Assembly (NCBI RefSeq): GCF_020921035.1
Contig: NC_063155.1
Coordinates: 23,305,294 to 23,369,293 of the forward strand
Source: Rhodamnia argentea
Taxonomy: Eukaryota > Streptophyta > Magnoliopsida > Myrtales > Myrtaceae
DNA: 64,000 nt
Direction: 5' to 3'
Shown: positions 33,701 through 44,965 of the stretch, piece by piece
Numbering within the stretch: position 1 is the stretch's first letter
Layout: each line of letters begins with the position of its first letter
Position numbers and translations under genes: made by a program
Notes under the pieces: generated by a model
What the model was told of the DNA's origin: nothing
Databases searched by the model: none
What the model saw: only the letters and a program-made list of their open reading frames with translations

Positions 33701-36700
33701 CAAAATATGTGCTTTCAAAATAGGACCATTTGCAAACAAATTATGCCGAAGTTTAATCGACGACAAAACTTGAAAACACTAAAATATTATGCCGGAATAT
33801 GATCGACGAGGCAAAGCCCGAGATAGAGATACACGTCTGCAATATATAGTTGTCAATGGATATTACAAAGAGAAGTTACAAACAGAGGTTATAAAGAGAA
33901 GTTACAAACAGATGTTGCACGTGGCTACGATAACATCGGCGGTAATATGGACTCCACTACCTTGACGGTTTTTTCGACTCCCCTACGTTGATGGTTGCTT
34001 TATTCTACTACATTAACGGTTGCATCTAAGATTATCGACTTCACTTTCTATCAATTCTTCTAGTGGCTGATGATTCTCTTCATAAATGATCAAATTATGT
34101 CTTCATCGACTAAGTCTATCACACGTCGATGATAACAAAAAAATTGATCTTTTTTTGTGCAAAGAGTGAGTCCATCCCTTCATTTGATTGGAAGTTTTGG
34201 GACTTGTTCTTGAATACGATCTGTTGCAACGTGGAGCGAGGTGGATTTAGATATCACATTCTTCTTTAAATTGGGAAAGTGCGTGAGGGGCAAGTAAAAA
34301 GGGGGAACAAACGTGTGGATTCGCGTGGGTCAGTGACAAGACTTAGTGAAAAGGAAAATCCTTTGGTTTCCCCCTTTAATATGTGTCGAATATTGTCGTT
34401 TTGCTACAAAAAAAGAAAAGTAAGATGAGTGCATAAAGTGGGGGCAACCGAATAAACGCGCGACCCTATTGATAGAGAAATCGAGGGGTAAAGATGTTAC
34501 GTGTATGGTTCAACTTCTGCGTTCTGTAAAGAGGTAAAATAAAAATTAGAGAAATGAGAGTTAAAGATATGACAGATCAAAAAAAAAAAAAAAAAAGTGG
34601 AGGCAATTGGACGAGAATTTGGCAGGATAAGAATGGTTTCGTACATCAATTTGCCTAGTCGATAGATGTTTGTAGAAAATACATTTAATACACAATTCTT
34701 ATACAGAATTTTTTAATTTCTTGATATATTTATCTGTATACTTTAGATATTCTAGTTTTTGTTTTAATGGCCCAGGGTTCACAGCTAAAAAAATATAACT
34801 TGTGGGTCACTTATGATATAAAATAAGGCTATAGGTCGTATTTTTCCTATTATTATTCAACTAATGGGGGACAAGAAGCACAATGGGATGCAAGATGGGA
34901 AGATTCTCTAAGGAGGCAACGCGGGACACTTGTGTTTCCATGCGTTCCAACTTCATTGTGCGTATCGTATTAACTAGTCTGTGCAAATTAGACCTTACTT
35001 GACTGCCCCCGCCTCGCATGAGGGACGAGGCAGTGGAGGGGGCATGTCCGGCCCCACCCCCACCCTGCTCCGCGTCCATCCCTACATGGATAAAATTGTA
35101 AATTGATTTCCACGCCAGAGCCAGTCGTATCACGTAGGACGGCCGGAGGAAAGTCGAAGCCCATGTCATCAATTTTCAGTCATGATTGGCCAAATGAACT
35201 CAATTGGCAAATTGTGAAATTGTACTTATGATTGAATTAGTACAATTATAATAAATTTATGACTTTTTTTGGTAATATTGCCCAACATCCGCTGACATAA
35301 GTAGCTCCAATTATTCCCATGTTCTTCTTCGGGTGGGCAGTACAGAAGCTGTCCGAAATCGCCGCCACGATGGTGCAAGAAACGGCCATTCTTTTTCTTT
35401 ACGTTGTCAAGTTCAAGCACAAGCCATGTACTAAGCGCTTCCAAATGCCAGAACACATCGGGCGAGTTATTAGGCACGCGATAATGGAAACGGCGTCTCG
35501 TGCAAGCAAACCCAAAGTAATTTTCACACAACACAAAAACACAAGAGCATGTGAAGTTGCCGAGAAGCTGACCTATCGGGAAGCCAACACTCCTCTAGAA
35601 CGAAAACGATTTTCTTGTTCGTTTATTTTCTCGGGAAAATGAATCTAGGACGTTATCCTACGATGTCTTGTCGAAGGAAGAAAAGCGCAGGGACGCAAAT
35701 GGACAAGGCAGGTTCGGTTTCCTTCTTTGGTGGCGATTGGAGAACAATTTGAAGGTCGCTTGCATTTGATGTCCTTTGACACGACAGAAGCACTTAAGAA
35801 ATTCTTCTCTTTCTTCCTTTCCACGCGGCCATGGCGAGCCTCGCCGCTTTGGGGCGAGGTCAACTTCACTGGCCCCGGCCGTAGCTGGTTGCCAACCTCG
35901 GTGACCTGCTGGAGGAATAAGATTGAAAAAAAGAAGAAGGAAAATTTGGAAAAATATTATGTTGTTATTAAAAATTATTCACATCGGTATCGGCTGGTCA
36001 AATGGACTAAACCGATACAAATATAAAAGATTTAGGATTGAATTTGCACAATTGTAATAAATTCACGAATATTTTTTTTGTTAATTTTCCCCTCATCCAT
36101 GTGTATGCGATGCGGCACTTCAGTTCACCTCAATCCATCGTACCCTCGTGCATATCTTTCAAGGCCGAAACGAACTTTCTTTTCATAAGTATGGGAACAT
36201 GAGAGAGGCCAAAGGTTTAATTTTGGAAAGGATGGGTATTAATGTAAGTAGGCCATAACTATTAATTCTAATTTGACCAGCCATTCCCGAATGGAACTCC
36301 TCATACTGAAATTGATCACGGAGTTCCAACTCAAAAAATTTGCCTTTTTTAACCTAAATGGGACAATCGACACAAAACCAGGGTCAATCTGACGGGACGG
36401 AAAAAGCATGCGCTCGCTTGATTGCATGCGACCCACATGATTTTTGGGGTTTCTAAAGAGAAAAGTGGAGATTCCCATGAAGCGGGCAGAAGAAGTTGAA
36501 CAAGGTGAGAACGTTTGACTCCACGAATTTTCCTCGATCTCTCGGCTGAATTGACCGAAAAGGACAAAGTGTGGAAAGGCAGTCGCAGGAAATCAACCGT
36601 TCCAAGAAAAGGGTGGGGCTTAGCCAATGGCAGATTGGAGCTCCGCGTGGCAGATCAGAAACGGCTTTGATTAACCCCACACGAAAATCGCAAAAATCAC

Positions 36701-37944
36701 CTGATCGTATATGTTCTTCCATGTTCAATCTGCATAATTTATTAAGGAATTAGACGCATGAACTCTAGACCCGTCACTTTACCAAAAAAAAAAAACACCA
36801 GACACCGTTAAATATTGGGTCGGGTCGAAATTGGTTCGATCCGGATAAACCCATTTTGACCCCCCCCCCTTTTTTTTTTCTATGTAACGTAAATCTAATG
36901 ACTCATACCCGACCCGACTCGTATCCGACCCGACTAGACCCATATTCTCAAACACTTTCATATTTAATCAAATCTAGGAAAACTCATACCCATATTAAGG
37001 TGAGAATGCGAAGTGAGTGAGCGCGAGATCGAGTAAGGACGATGAAGAATGAAGAGAGAGTCATAGAGGTAGGTTTGATCTAAATAAATTGCAAATCCAT
37101 TTACGATCCATTTAACACACATATTATGTTTAAATTTATTTATTTAATTTAAACAACTCATATGATAACTCAACTTATCATATATAAGTTAAGAAATGAA
37201 TTTACGGTTCATTTTGACAAGTCCAATGGACACTAATCTAACTCTACAGGCATTTAATTTACCGAACCATGCAGTCGGCGAGGTTGGAGGTTGCAAGAAC
37301 ACGAGATCATTGTGAAAGTGGGACGACAAGTTACTCTCCTGACCAAAAAAGATAGAAACTAAAAAGACAAGACCATGTCCCTGAAGACGAGTAGCCATGC
37401 GATGAACCGGAAAGGATGGCGTCCTGTCAACAAAGTGTCTCGTAGGAATGTCTGAACAGCCAACCCACTCCACAGATAAACGTAAAAAGAAAAAGAGGAA
37501 TTGAATCCCATCTCTATAATCTTGACCAGGGAGCTCCTAATCGGTTGACTTTTCTCACCTATCGCAGACATCGGCCCCCGCAGTGTCATTAATCAAAGTT
37601 GGAGGGCCGTTTAGTCATTCTAGAAACCGAGAGTGCTTAGGCTCCTAGTTCAACCCCCCGCAATTAGCTAAGGCTGTGTTCATGTTTTGGGTCAACTTTT
37701 TTGGGTTAATTTTTCATTTGGAAGACTCTAGACCCCTTTCGCATTTTCAAATCCCGGCACATCTTCTCCTCTTCTTAAACCGGCCCTCCCTTTTGATTTC
37801 CCCCCCGCCCCAAATTACTTGTCGCTCACTCTCACCATAAGCACGACCCCCTCCTAATTCCTTCAAGAAAAAGCTCAGAGCTTTGCCCAAGAACCGAGAG
37901 CTCCAAACTTGCACAAGAATTTCCCATAGAACCAGAAAGCACGC
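30746..37944. other. 7.2-kb stretch without a recognised gene
   Basis: Many short frames but none with a family signature. Notable details: a 27-bp tandem duplication at 33862-33916 (unit with GAGAAGTTACAAACAGA), homopolymer runs near 33091 and 34580, and a 'GGGTCGGGTC'/'GACCCGAC' low-complexity repeat at 36810-36950. Fragments resembling MITE right ends stand near 35205-35280 and 36030-36090. Confidence 0.5.
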
Positions 37945-38928
37945 ATGGGCACTTTGGTGGGTCACGTCGCGCCGGGGTTCGGCTTCTTCCTCATCGGCTT
38001 GTGGCACTTGGTCAACCACATCAAGCTCCACGCCGCCCGGCCCCGGTCCTACAAGTCGCCGCCGTGGTTCGCCACCTCGCGGCTCAGGTACGCGGAGCTC
38101 CTCGCGATCATGGCCAGCTGCTGCGCGTCCGTGGCCATGGAGCTCTTCATCGGCCCGAGCCGCCACCAGCCGCTCGACCGGGACTGGACCATCCCCTCCA
38201 ACCACCTCCACAACTTCGAGCACTCCCTCATCTCCATCTCCTTCTTCACCTACGCGGCTTTCGCCGTAGTCCTCGACAGGGCCCTCACAGGGCCGAACGA
38301 GGCCAAGGCCAAGAACGGGCTGACCCAGCTGATCGGCGCCGTCGCCTTCGGCCAGCAGCTCCTCCTCTTCCACCTCCACTCCGCCGACCACATGGGCGTC
38401 GAGGGCCAGTACCACCTCCTCCTCCAAGCGGTCATCGTCGTCTCCCTCGCCACCACCCTCCTCGGCATCGGCCTCCCCAGGAGCTTCCTCATCAGCTTCG
38501 TCCGGTCGGCGAGCATCCTCTTCCAAGGGGTCTGGCTCGTGATCATGGGCTTCACGCTGTGGACCCCCGGTCTGATCCCCAAAGGGTGCTTCTTGAACTT
38601 GGAGGAGGGTCACGACGTGGTCCGGTGCCACTCCGACGAAGCGCTTCACAGGGCCAAGTCGCTGGTCAACATCGGGTTCGGGTGGTTCTTGATCTTGATC
38701 ACGGCCTTCTCGGTGGGCCTCTACTTGGCGCTCGTCAAGATTTACGGAGAGGCGGTGGAGTATCGGTCTCTCACGAAGACGACAGACCTCGAAGAAGAAG
38801 ACGACGACGACGGCGGCGGCGAGAGCGACGATGTTGAGTCGCAGAAGAAAATCACATCCGGGGAGCCCAAGAGCTTCATCGACTTGGGGAATTCGAAAAC
38901 CTTCCCACCCATGGACATCGAAAGGTAG
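37945..38928 (+). CDS. DUF716 (TMEM45-like) membrane protein
   Basis: An intronless 327-residue protein with about seven hydrophobic helices, typical length for the plant DUF716 family related to animal TMEM45. It begins MGTLVGHVAPGFGFFLIGLW with HLVNHIKLH close behind, and has two histidine clusters: HLHNFEH at 87-93 and LFHLHSADHM at 141-150, which sit at helix ends and could bind metal or haem; that is inference. The C-terminus is acidic (LEEEDDDDGGGESDD near 280-295) and cytosolic in look. The molecular role is unproven; some family members respond to pathogens. The coding sequence is GC-rich against AT-rich flanks, which makes antisense frames look long. Confidence 0.9.
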   Translation: MGTLVGHVAPGFGFFLIGLWHLVNHIKLHAARPRSYKSPPWFATSRLRYAELLAIMASCCASVAMELFIGPSRHQPLDRDWTIPSNHLHNFEHSLISISFFTYAAFAVVLDRALTGPNEAKAKNGLTQLIGAVAFGQQLLLFHLHSADHMGVEGQYHLLLQAVIVVSLATTLLGIGLPRSFLISFVRSASILFQGVWLVIMGFTLWTPGLIPKGCFLNLEEGHDVVRCHSDEALHRAKSLVNIGFGWFLILITAFSVGLYLALVKIYGEAVEYRSLTKTTDLEEEDDDDGGGESDDVESQKKITSGEPKSFIDLGNSKTFPPMDIER

Positions 38929-41137
38929 ATATGAGCAATAAAGTGTAGAAAGATTTGTGCAGGGACCCGATGATGGTGATTAGGTTTCGGGGGATAAAGG
39001 TTACGTCTTACGTTGGTGGGATCCCAAATTATGTTTTTTCTTCTTCCTTCTTCCTTTCTTCAGGATTTTGCAAAATTGTGGAGTTATGTATTGCAAAAGC
39101 TTTGAATATTTTTTTTTTTTTGTGGGGGTAAATTTATAAAGTCGAGAAAAATAAAAGGGCTAAAAAAAAGAAAAGGCATGGTTTGTGTGGGGTTTCGAAT
39201 TGATTGCTCCAGCCCAGGGGTTGGGTACATCGAGTCATGTGTTTTGTATAGATAAATAGTTGATTAATATTTATTTATGATTTCTTGATTATGTGATTCT
39301 TATATTCAACCACTTCAAATCTCGGGGTCGATTTTATTCAATTGTTTATATGGTGACAACATGGGACGTGGCAAAGTAATATTTATGAGTTACAATCTCT
39401 TAACCCCCACCCCTTTGCAATCTCTCTCTGTTTGCATCAATGAATGATCTGTGACATGCACCGCTTCTATTTCCCCCTCGAGTTCTAGCATACATTCGAG
39501 CCGGCCGCGACTTCGTTCCGCGTCGCCTTTCGTCTCTTTCTCAATAGCAGAACACGGGACGTGGAGGTGAGGTTGCGAAATTCAGTCCAGGAATCATGAA
39601 TCCTATGTATCGCGAACGGCGCTTGTTTCCGCGAAATACCCAATCTTAAGCATATTCAGCTGAACGTCTCCCACAAGAAAAGGGCTGCTATCTCGTGCCG
39701 CCTCGCATAGGAATTCAAAAAAAAAAAAAAAGTTTTGAATAGTCAGACAGCAACGGGAAGGTCTATCTCGGCTTCGAAAGCGACGTTGATTGGCATTGGA
39801 CCCTCACATTGAAATTAACCATAACTGTGCTATATTAGATACAGTAAAATCATAGATTCACACTAGTAATTAGCATTAGTGGTCACTATCGTCGCCAGGA
39901 AATGATGTTGAATTTTATATGGATAAAAAGATGCTTAGCCCTCAATTTCTATATTTACGAGAATGATTACTATTTCGAAAAAAAAAAGAATTGAAAAGGC
40001 AACGGTAGATTATGGCGAGTGGGGAGTTGGTTGAGAAATCAACTTGCGGCTGGCAACTCGTGTCCACGAGTCTACAACCTATCACAGCCGCACGATTAGG
40101 ATAATGACCCTAATTAATTTTCCCGATTTTTTTTTTCCCGTAATGTGAAATGGGGGCATAATTTCCGACCGAAGACTCTATATTTCAGGCAACATGGGAG
40201 ACTTTATAATAAGAAGTCTTAGCACCTGATTAACTGCAAACTGCGCCCACCACGCACGCACTTGCCGGTGTTTTTAAAGCGAAGTTGGTGAGTTTTTTGT
40301 CTGTTCGAGACAGAAGGTGGGTCGGATCATCTTGGACCGTTATTGATCTCGGCAACATGGATTTAGTCAGCAGTTAAGTGCGCGACCGTACGAGAATGAC
40401 GTGGATATTTTTCTTGTAGTACTAATAATCAGACCTATTGCAAATACTTAATCATATCTCGTTTAATTTGCATCGGTTCACCTCATTTCATATCACTAAT
40501 AGATAATATTAAAAATCGATTTCATTTGATAAAAAAGAAAATGAGTGGACATATGTCGAATCGAACATGTCAGGTTCGTGGTAAAATGTCCAAATTTCTT
40601 ATGACATAATTAATTAATCACGAGATAAGAAAAACGTGATTACGGTTAAATTTGTGGCAGCGCCACAACCTACAACAACGCTCTACACCTAACATGTAGG
40701 AGGGAGCAACACCATGCAATAGCTGAGATGCTTCTAGCGACGAATCAAAGAAATCTCCACAATTTATGCTATGAATACATGTAATGAATCCAAAATCTTG
40801 CTAGTGACAACTCAAGAAAAAAACCTAGTTAAGATGGGACATTATTTCATAGCTGGAGACCAAATCATGGCTCGAACTTGATGTGGAACCAAGCTTCGAG
40901 AATAGGTTCTTGGGTCATTTGTTTATTTAGTCTTTATATAAGTATATATTGAGAGGCCATTCGAGCTACTACAGATTCCTGTGTGATTTATTAAGGATTT
41001 ATCATTTACGGCATGCTCTTTCTCTTTCTCTCTAAAGATTGATTGCGTAGGAATTCGAACGAACTCGAGTTTGCGATTCTAACATACCCTTAAAGAAGAG
41101 GAGTGGAGGCGGCTTATTTCTCTTTCTTTATCCCTCG
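38929..41137. other. Gene-less stretch after the DUF716 gene
   Basis: The first 200 bp is probably 3' UTR. From about 40640 to 41085 the DNA has an LTR-like look (TATATAAGTATATATT near 40940, end word CTAACA near 41082), but I could not find a matching left end. Nothing else is recognised. Confidence 0.4.
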
Positions 41138-41912
41138 GCAAAAAGACACCTAAAGTGCCAATACTTATATACGACACTCACTATAGTATTAATATATTTT
41201 TTTAATCATTTAAGCATCAATTTTTTTGAAAAACGGTTATTTCAGTGCCAACTCCGGTGAACTTTGTCGAAAATCATACGTGGCTTGCCGGATGATTCTA
41301 GTCAGCCCAAAAAAAAATCTTAAAAATTAATAAAAAAATCCATTAAAAATAAACTAAAAATAAGCTTAAAAAAATAATAAAAAAGGAAGAAGTTGCAGCG
41401 GCCGGGGCTCACGGCCCTCGCCGTCATTGCCCCACCATCTCTGGCCATTGTCGACGATGGGTGGGGGATGGCCGAGGGGGGTCGTTGGCGACCCCCGCCG
41501 AGGCCTTGCTAGGGTTGGCAAGGCCTGGCCATGGCTTCCTCGCAAACCCACGGCAAGGCCGACATTGCGCTGCGATGACTTGGCCTTGACGCTTGGCCAT
41601 CCCCCACTCTCGCCACCGCAAATACATATTGTTTTTTTAGGTTATTTTCTGCTTAATTTTAATTTTAAAAAATTAACTTGTAAGTTTAAAAGTCCACGTG
41701 ACATTCACATGGCTTGATTTAAAAAAAAAATGCCACGTAATGTTAAATGTTTAAAATTAAATGGCACGTAATTAGTTGACCGGAACTTCTTGCTATTGTT
41801 ACTAAAGTGATTGTTTTTCTTTCGATTTGACACTTGAGTGGTCCAAAAAACATAAATTGGCACCAAAGTGAGCACCATATATGAATATTGGCACTTCGGA
41901 TATCCTTTTGCT
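41138..41912. mobile_element. Long-TIR MITE, probably Mutator-like
   Basis: Left arm GGCAAAAAGACACCTAAAGTGCC and right arm (reversed) AGCAAAAGGATATCCGAAGTGCC, continuing inverted for about 50 bp. The flanks TTTATCCCTC and TTTTTCCCCTC may be a decayed 9-10-bp target repeat. A GC-rich core (about 41395-41600) lies between AT-rich arms. No transposase. Confidence 0.6.
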
Positions 41913-42839
41913 TTTTCCCCTCCTAGCTGCTCAAGAAAATCTGATAATTTAGGATTCACTCATCCTATAATTCTCGCGATGTCTTGGTCATCTCGATCTT
42001 TGTTTAATGTCTTGTGCTGAACGGGAAAAAAAAAGGTGATCGGTTATAATCCTTATGAACGAATATTGCAAGAGCCAAAGACGTCGAAAACACCTAATGA
42101 GGTCGTGGAATAGGATAGAAGACCACCGTTCGATTCGCCTCCTAAAAAAGGCATCTCAAAGGAGGATAAGACGATAATTCGACACAGCCACCTCTCGTAG
42201 CAGACCTGTCTCGCGAGAAGTGCCACAGGAGATAAAAGGTGCTCCTCCGTCCGCAAAGCTCGACTCGAGATTTTGGTCGAGGGAATCAAACAAGGCCGCC
42301 GCTCCGCCACCGCCGGCCGGGTAGGAGGGAGTCGGCTTGAACGGCTATATGAGCCGACTATAATGCTGGGTTTGGACCCTGATAGTTGGGCCCGTGAGGC
42401 TTAGATCGGGAAAGTCTACTGGAGATCGGGACTTCAAGGAAATGAAGATGGCACGAGTATATTGGGCCTTTATCATCCTTGTTCTGCGGTCAAGCTATCA
42501 GGCCTTCTACATCGCGATTCTTGATAATCCTAAGTTTTCCAATTTTAGGCTCCGTTTGTTTAACAAAAAATATGAGATTTTAAAAAAATATTTTTCAAAA
42601 AATTTATTTTGCATGAAAATGACAATACTTTGCTTTGTTTGGCTAAATTATGAAAAAGATCCGAAAAATATTTTCCGTTGTTTATTATTGAAAATCAAAT
42701 TTTATGTTTCTCCATGTACTCCTTTTAATAATATTTAACTTTTATGTTTTTTATTTTACTTTTTTTAAAAAAATCAATTTTTTAATCATTTATCGTTTAT
42801 CCTTTCTTTTTAAATTTTTTTTCCTTCGGGTCTCAGCCA

Positions 42840-43142
42840 GTCACCGCCTGACGAACAAGTGTGGCGGCACGACCTCCGCTTCGTCGTTCCCCTCCTCGAA
42901 CGGGTATTCAGACTCAGGGGATCAGATGATAGTTTCCAGGATATCGACTGGCAGCGAGTTCGTCATTTTCTTGGCCTTCTTCATTTTCGATTTGCCACAC
43001 ACGCCCATGAGTTGTCGAGAATCGGCGCCATTGTATTGCAGAAGCTGTAGTAGTCCCGTTCGTCCGCGTCGCTGCTCCGATTCGGGGTTGCTCGATCTTG
43101 ATCAACGAAAACTATGTCGGCATCTTAAAATCCGAAATCCAT
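42840..43142 (-). pseudogene. Captured S40/DUF584 senescence-regulator gene fragment
   Basis: Read on the minus strand from an ATG at 43142, the pieces DADIVFVDQD, KKAKKMTNSLPVDI and EEGNDEAEVVPPHLFVRR appear in the order and spacing of short plant S40 proteins (DxxFSDH, SVPVNIP, EMVPPHVVVGRR). The family's C-terminal part (SVCTGNGRTLKGRDL...) is missing. The fragment is not in one frame and contains stops, so it does not encode a protein now. A TATA box (CCTATATAAATC, minus strand, 43206-43217) lies about 65-75 bp before the ATG, so the promoter came with it. S40 proteins are nuclear and linked to senescence in barley and Arabidopsis. Confidence 0.6.
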
Positions 43143-43205
43143 GAAGATCGAGTCGCGAGAGATGGGAAGTGTGCTGATATGAATGGCGAAGGGTGGGAAT
43201 GGGAG

Positions 43206-43217
43206 GGATTTATATAG
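43206..43217 (-). promoter_or_regulatory. TATA box captured with the S40 fragment
   Basis: CCTATATAAATC on the minus strand followed by a 5' UTR-like stretch to the ATG at 43142. If still active it would transcribe the S40 fragment and the left arm of the element. Confidence 0.5.
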
Positions 43218-44097
43218 GTGGTGGTGGTGGTGGGAGGGAGACAGAGGTGAAGGAATTTGGAGAATCAAAACCGTAGTGAGTGCATTTTGTGATTGTTAAT
43301 GGTGTTTTATCAAAGTTAAGATTATTGTAACAGGGGGGGTTGAGTATGGCCCCATGTATCTTCTTCTTGATCATTGGGATCAGCCGAGCCTCGAGCTAGC
43401 CGGCTTGCGGCATGGTTGATCATCGACTGATTGGCTGTCGCCGAGGTTCGCAATTGGCAAAGGAAGGAGCGGCAGGCGGACGAAGCAGGAAGGAGGAAGC
43501 AGGAGAAAAGAAAAAAAGAAGAGAAAAAAATAAAAAATTTAAAAAATAAATATAAAAATGAAAAGAAAGTAAAAAAAAATAATTATAAAGAAAGGAAGTG
43601 TGAAAGAGAGGATGATGAAAAGATGAGGAAAATATTTTCCACTTCTCCTATTTTTGAATTTTTTTTATGGGTGGAAAATATTTTTCAAGACTAGTTTATT
43701 TTCCGCAAACCAAGCACCGGAAAATCAGAAAAATATTTTCCGAGAAGTAGTTTTACGTGAAACAAACGAAGCCTTAATCCACAATCATTCATGCCTCGTT
43801 TGTTTCAATACAAGTTCGGTCTTTCGCGTCTATATTCATGTGCCGGAAAAAGGAAAATAAAAGAAAAAGGCCAATTTTGTGGGCTACCACGAATTTCTTT
43901 ATTTTCTGCTAGTCTTTACAATGAATAACAATCCGGCAATAAGTAGATTATGAGCTTGGATGAAATACCTATTAAATAAACAAGAGAAATAGGAAAAAAA
44001 TTAATTAAAAGCTTCAAATATTCTTATTTTCTCAAATAAAGGCATAAAGTTGACTTTGCTTGAGATAATGATCCGAATTGGACATTATTTCGAATAA

Positions 44098-44535
44098 GGG
44101 TTAATACCACGAAAATTCTCAAACCAATACAAATGTGACAAACTTACCCAAACCTATTTTTTTTACCATAAAAATTTCGAATTGGTACATTAATGATAAA
44201 CTTATCTTCCGTTAGTTTTTGTTAAATTTTATAATCAAATTACTGAGTTGGATGACATGTAACAGTTGACGGGTGTACCATTTGAGGGTTTTTACCTTCC
44301 GTCTTTCACACATGTATCAATTTGGAGTTTTTCATGGCATTAACATAATTTAACGGAAACTAATTGAGAGTAAATTTGTCATAGATATATCGATTTGAAA
44401 TTTTTGGTGGTCGAAAAATTAGTTTGGGGTAAATTTATTACAAGCGTGTCGGTTTAGAATTTTTTATTATATAAAAATTAATTTGTGGTAAACTTATTAC
44501 ATGTGTACCAATTTAAAATTTTTCGTGATATTATC
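44098..44535. mobile_element. Long-TIR MITE
   Basis: Left GGGTTAATACCACGAAAATT and right (reversed) TAGATAATATCACGAAAAATT, extending inverted through CCAAT-TACAAATGTGAC-like words. Inside, the phrase 'ACCAATTTRAAATTTTT' recurs several times. No coding content. Confidence 0.55.
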
Positions 44536-44965
44536 TAGAGGCGGCCTCGCTTGGACGAGGGCAACAACCTGGTCGGTTAGGGTCACCAAGCCCTTGCTGC
44601 TAGAAATGTCATTGATAGATCGGAATATTTAGCCGATGTACGGGGTTATGTCCTTATTTAAAATTGTTATGACTATTTCGAGCCATTATTTGAAAAATTG
44701 AGGGCACTTTAAATTTTTATATGAAATGAAATCTATTTCAAATTCTTATTTGAAAAAAATAGGTGCACGATCCTTGTTCGAAAATGTCCCGTTAAAAACC
44801 ATCCTTTGTGAAATCCAATCGTCCAAATGGATCATGGCGAAATGCTGCGCTGGAAGGTGGATTGGATAATGATTCCACTTTCGTCTTTCTCTGTTCCTTG
44901 CGAAAATGAATATCGTCCCTCTTGCGATGCGACGGGGCTGATTCCAAAGCCAAGAACACTCGGAA

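Larger units (their letters stand above)
42548..43773. mobile_element. Non-autonomous PIF/Harbinger-like element carrying a gene fragment
   Basis: The ends are GGCTCCGTTTGTTTAA and, reversed from the right, GGCTTCGTTTGTTTCA. Both sides have TTA (42545-42547 and 43774-43776), the typical target of PIF/Harbinger transposons. Subterminal DNA on both sides is full of GGAAAATATTTTTC-like words. The element is 1,226 bp, has no transposase, and holds in its centre a reversed fragment of an S40-family gene (42840-43142) together with that gene's TATA box. This is a Pack-type (gene-capturing) element. Confidence 0.75.

Noticed and set aside
35226-35642. Overlapping frames of about 100 residues on both strands
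   Set aside because: No recognisable domain, no promoter or splice evidence.
37747-38649. A 300-residue minus-strand frame over the DUF716 gene
   Set aside because: It is a shadow of the GC-rich plus-strand gene: it has low-complexity Asp/Glu/Gly runs and no family signature, while the plus strand shows clear helices and His motifs.
40640-41085. Possible solo LTR ending in CTAACA
   Set aside because: No matching TGTTAG left end and no target duplication were found.
42704-43144. A 146-residue plus-strand frame
   Set aside because: It is antisense to the captured S40 fragment and starts in AT-rich transposon DNA.
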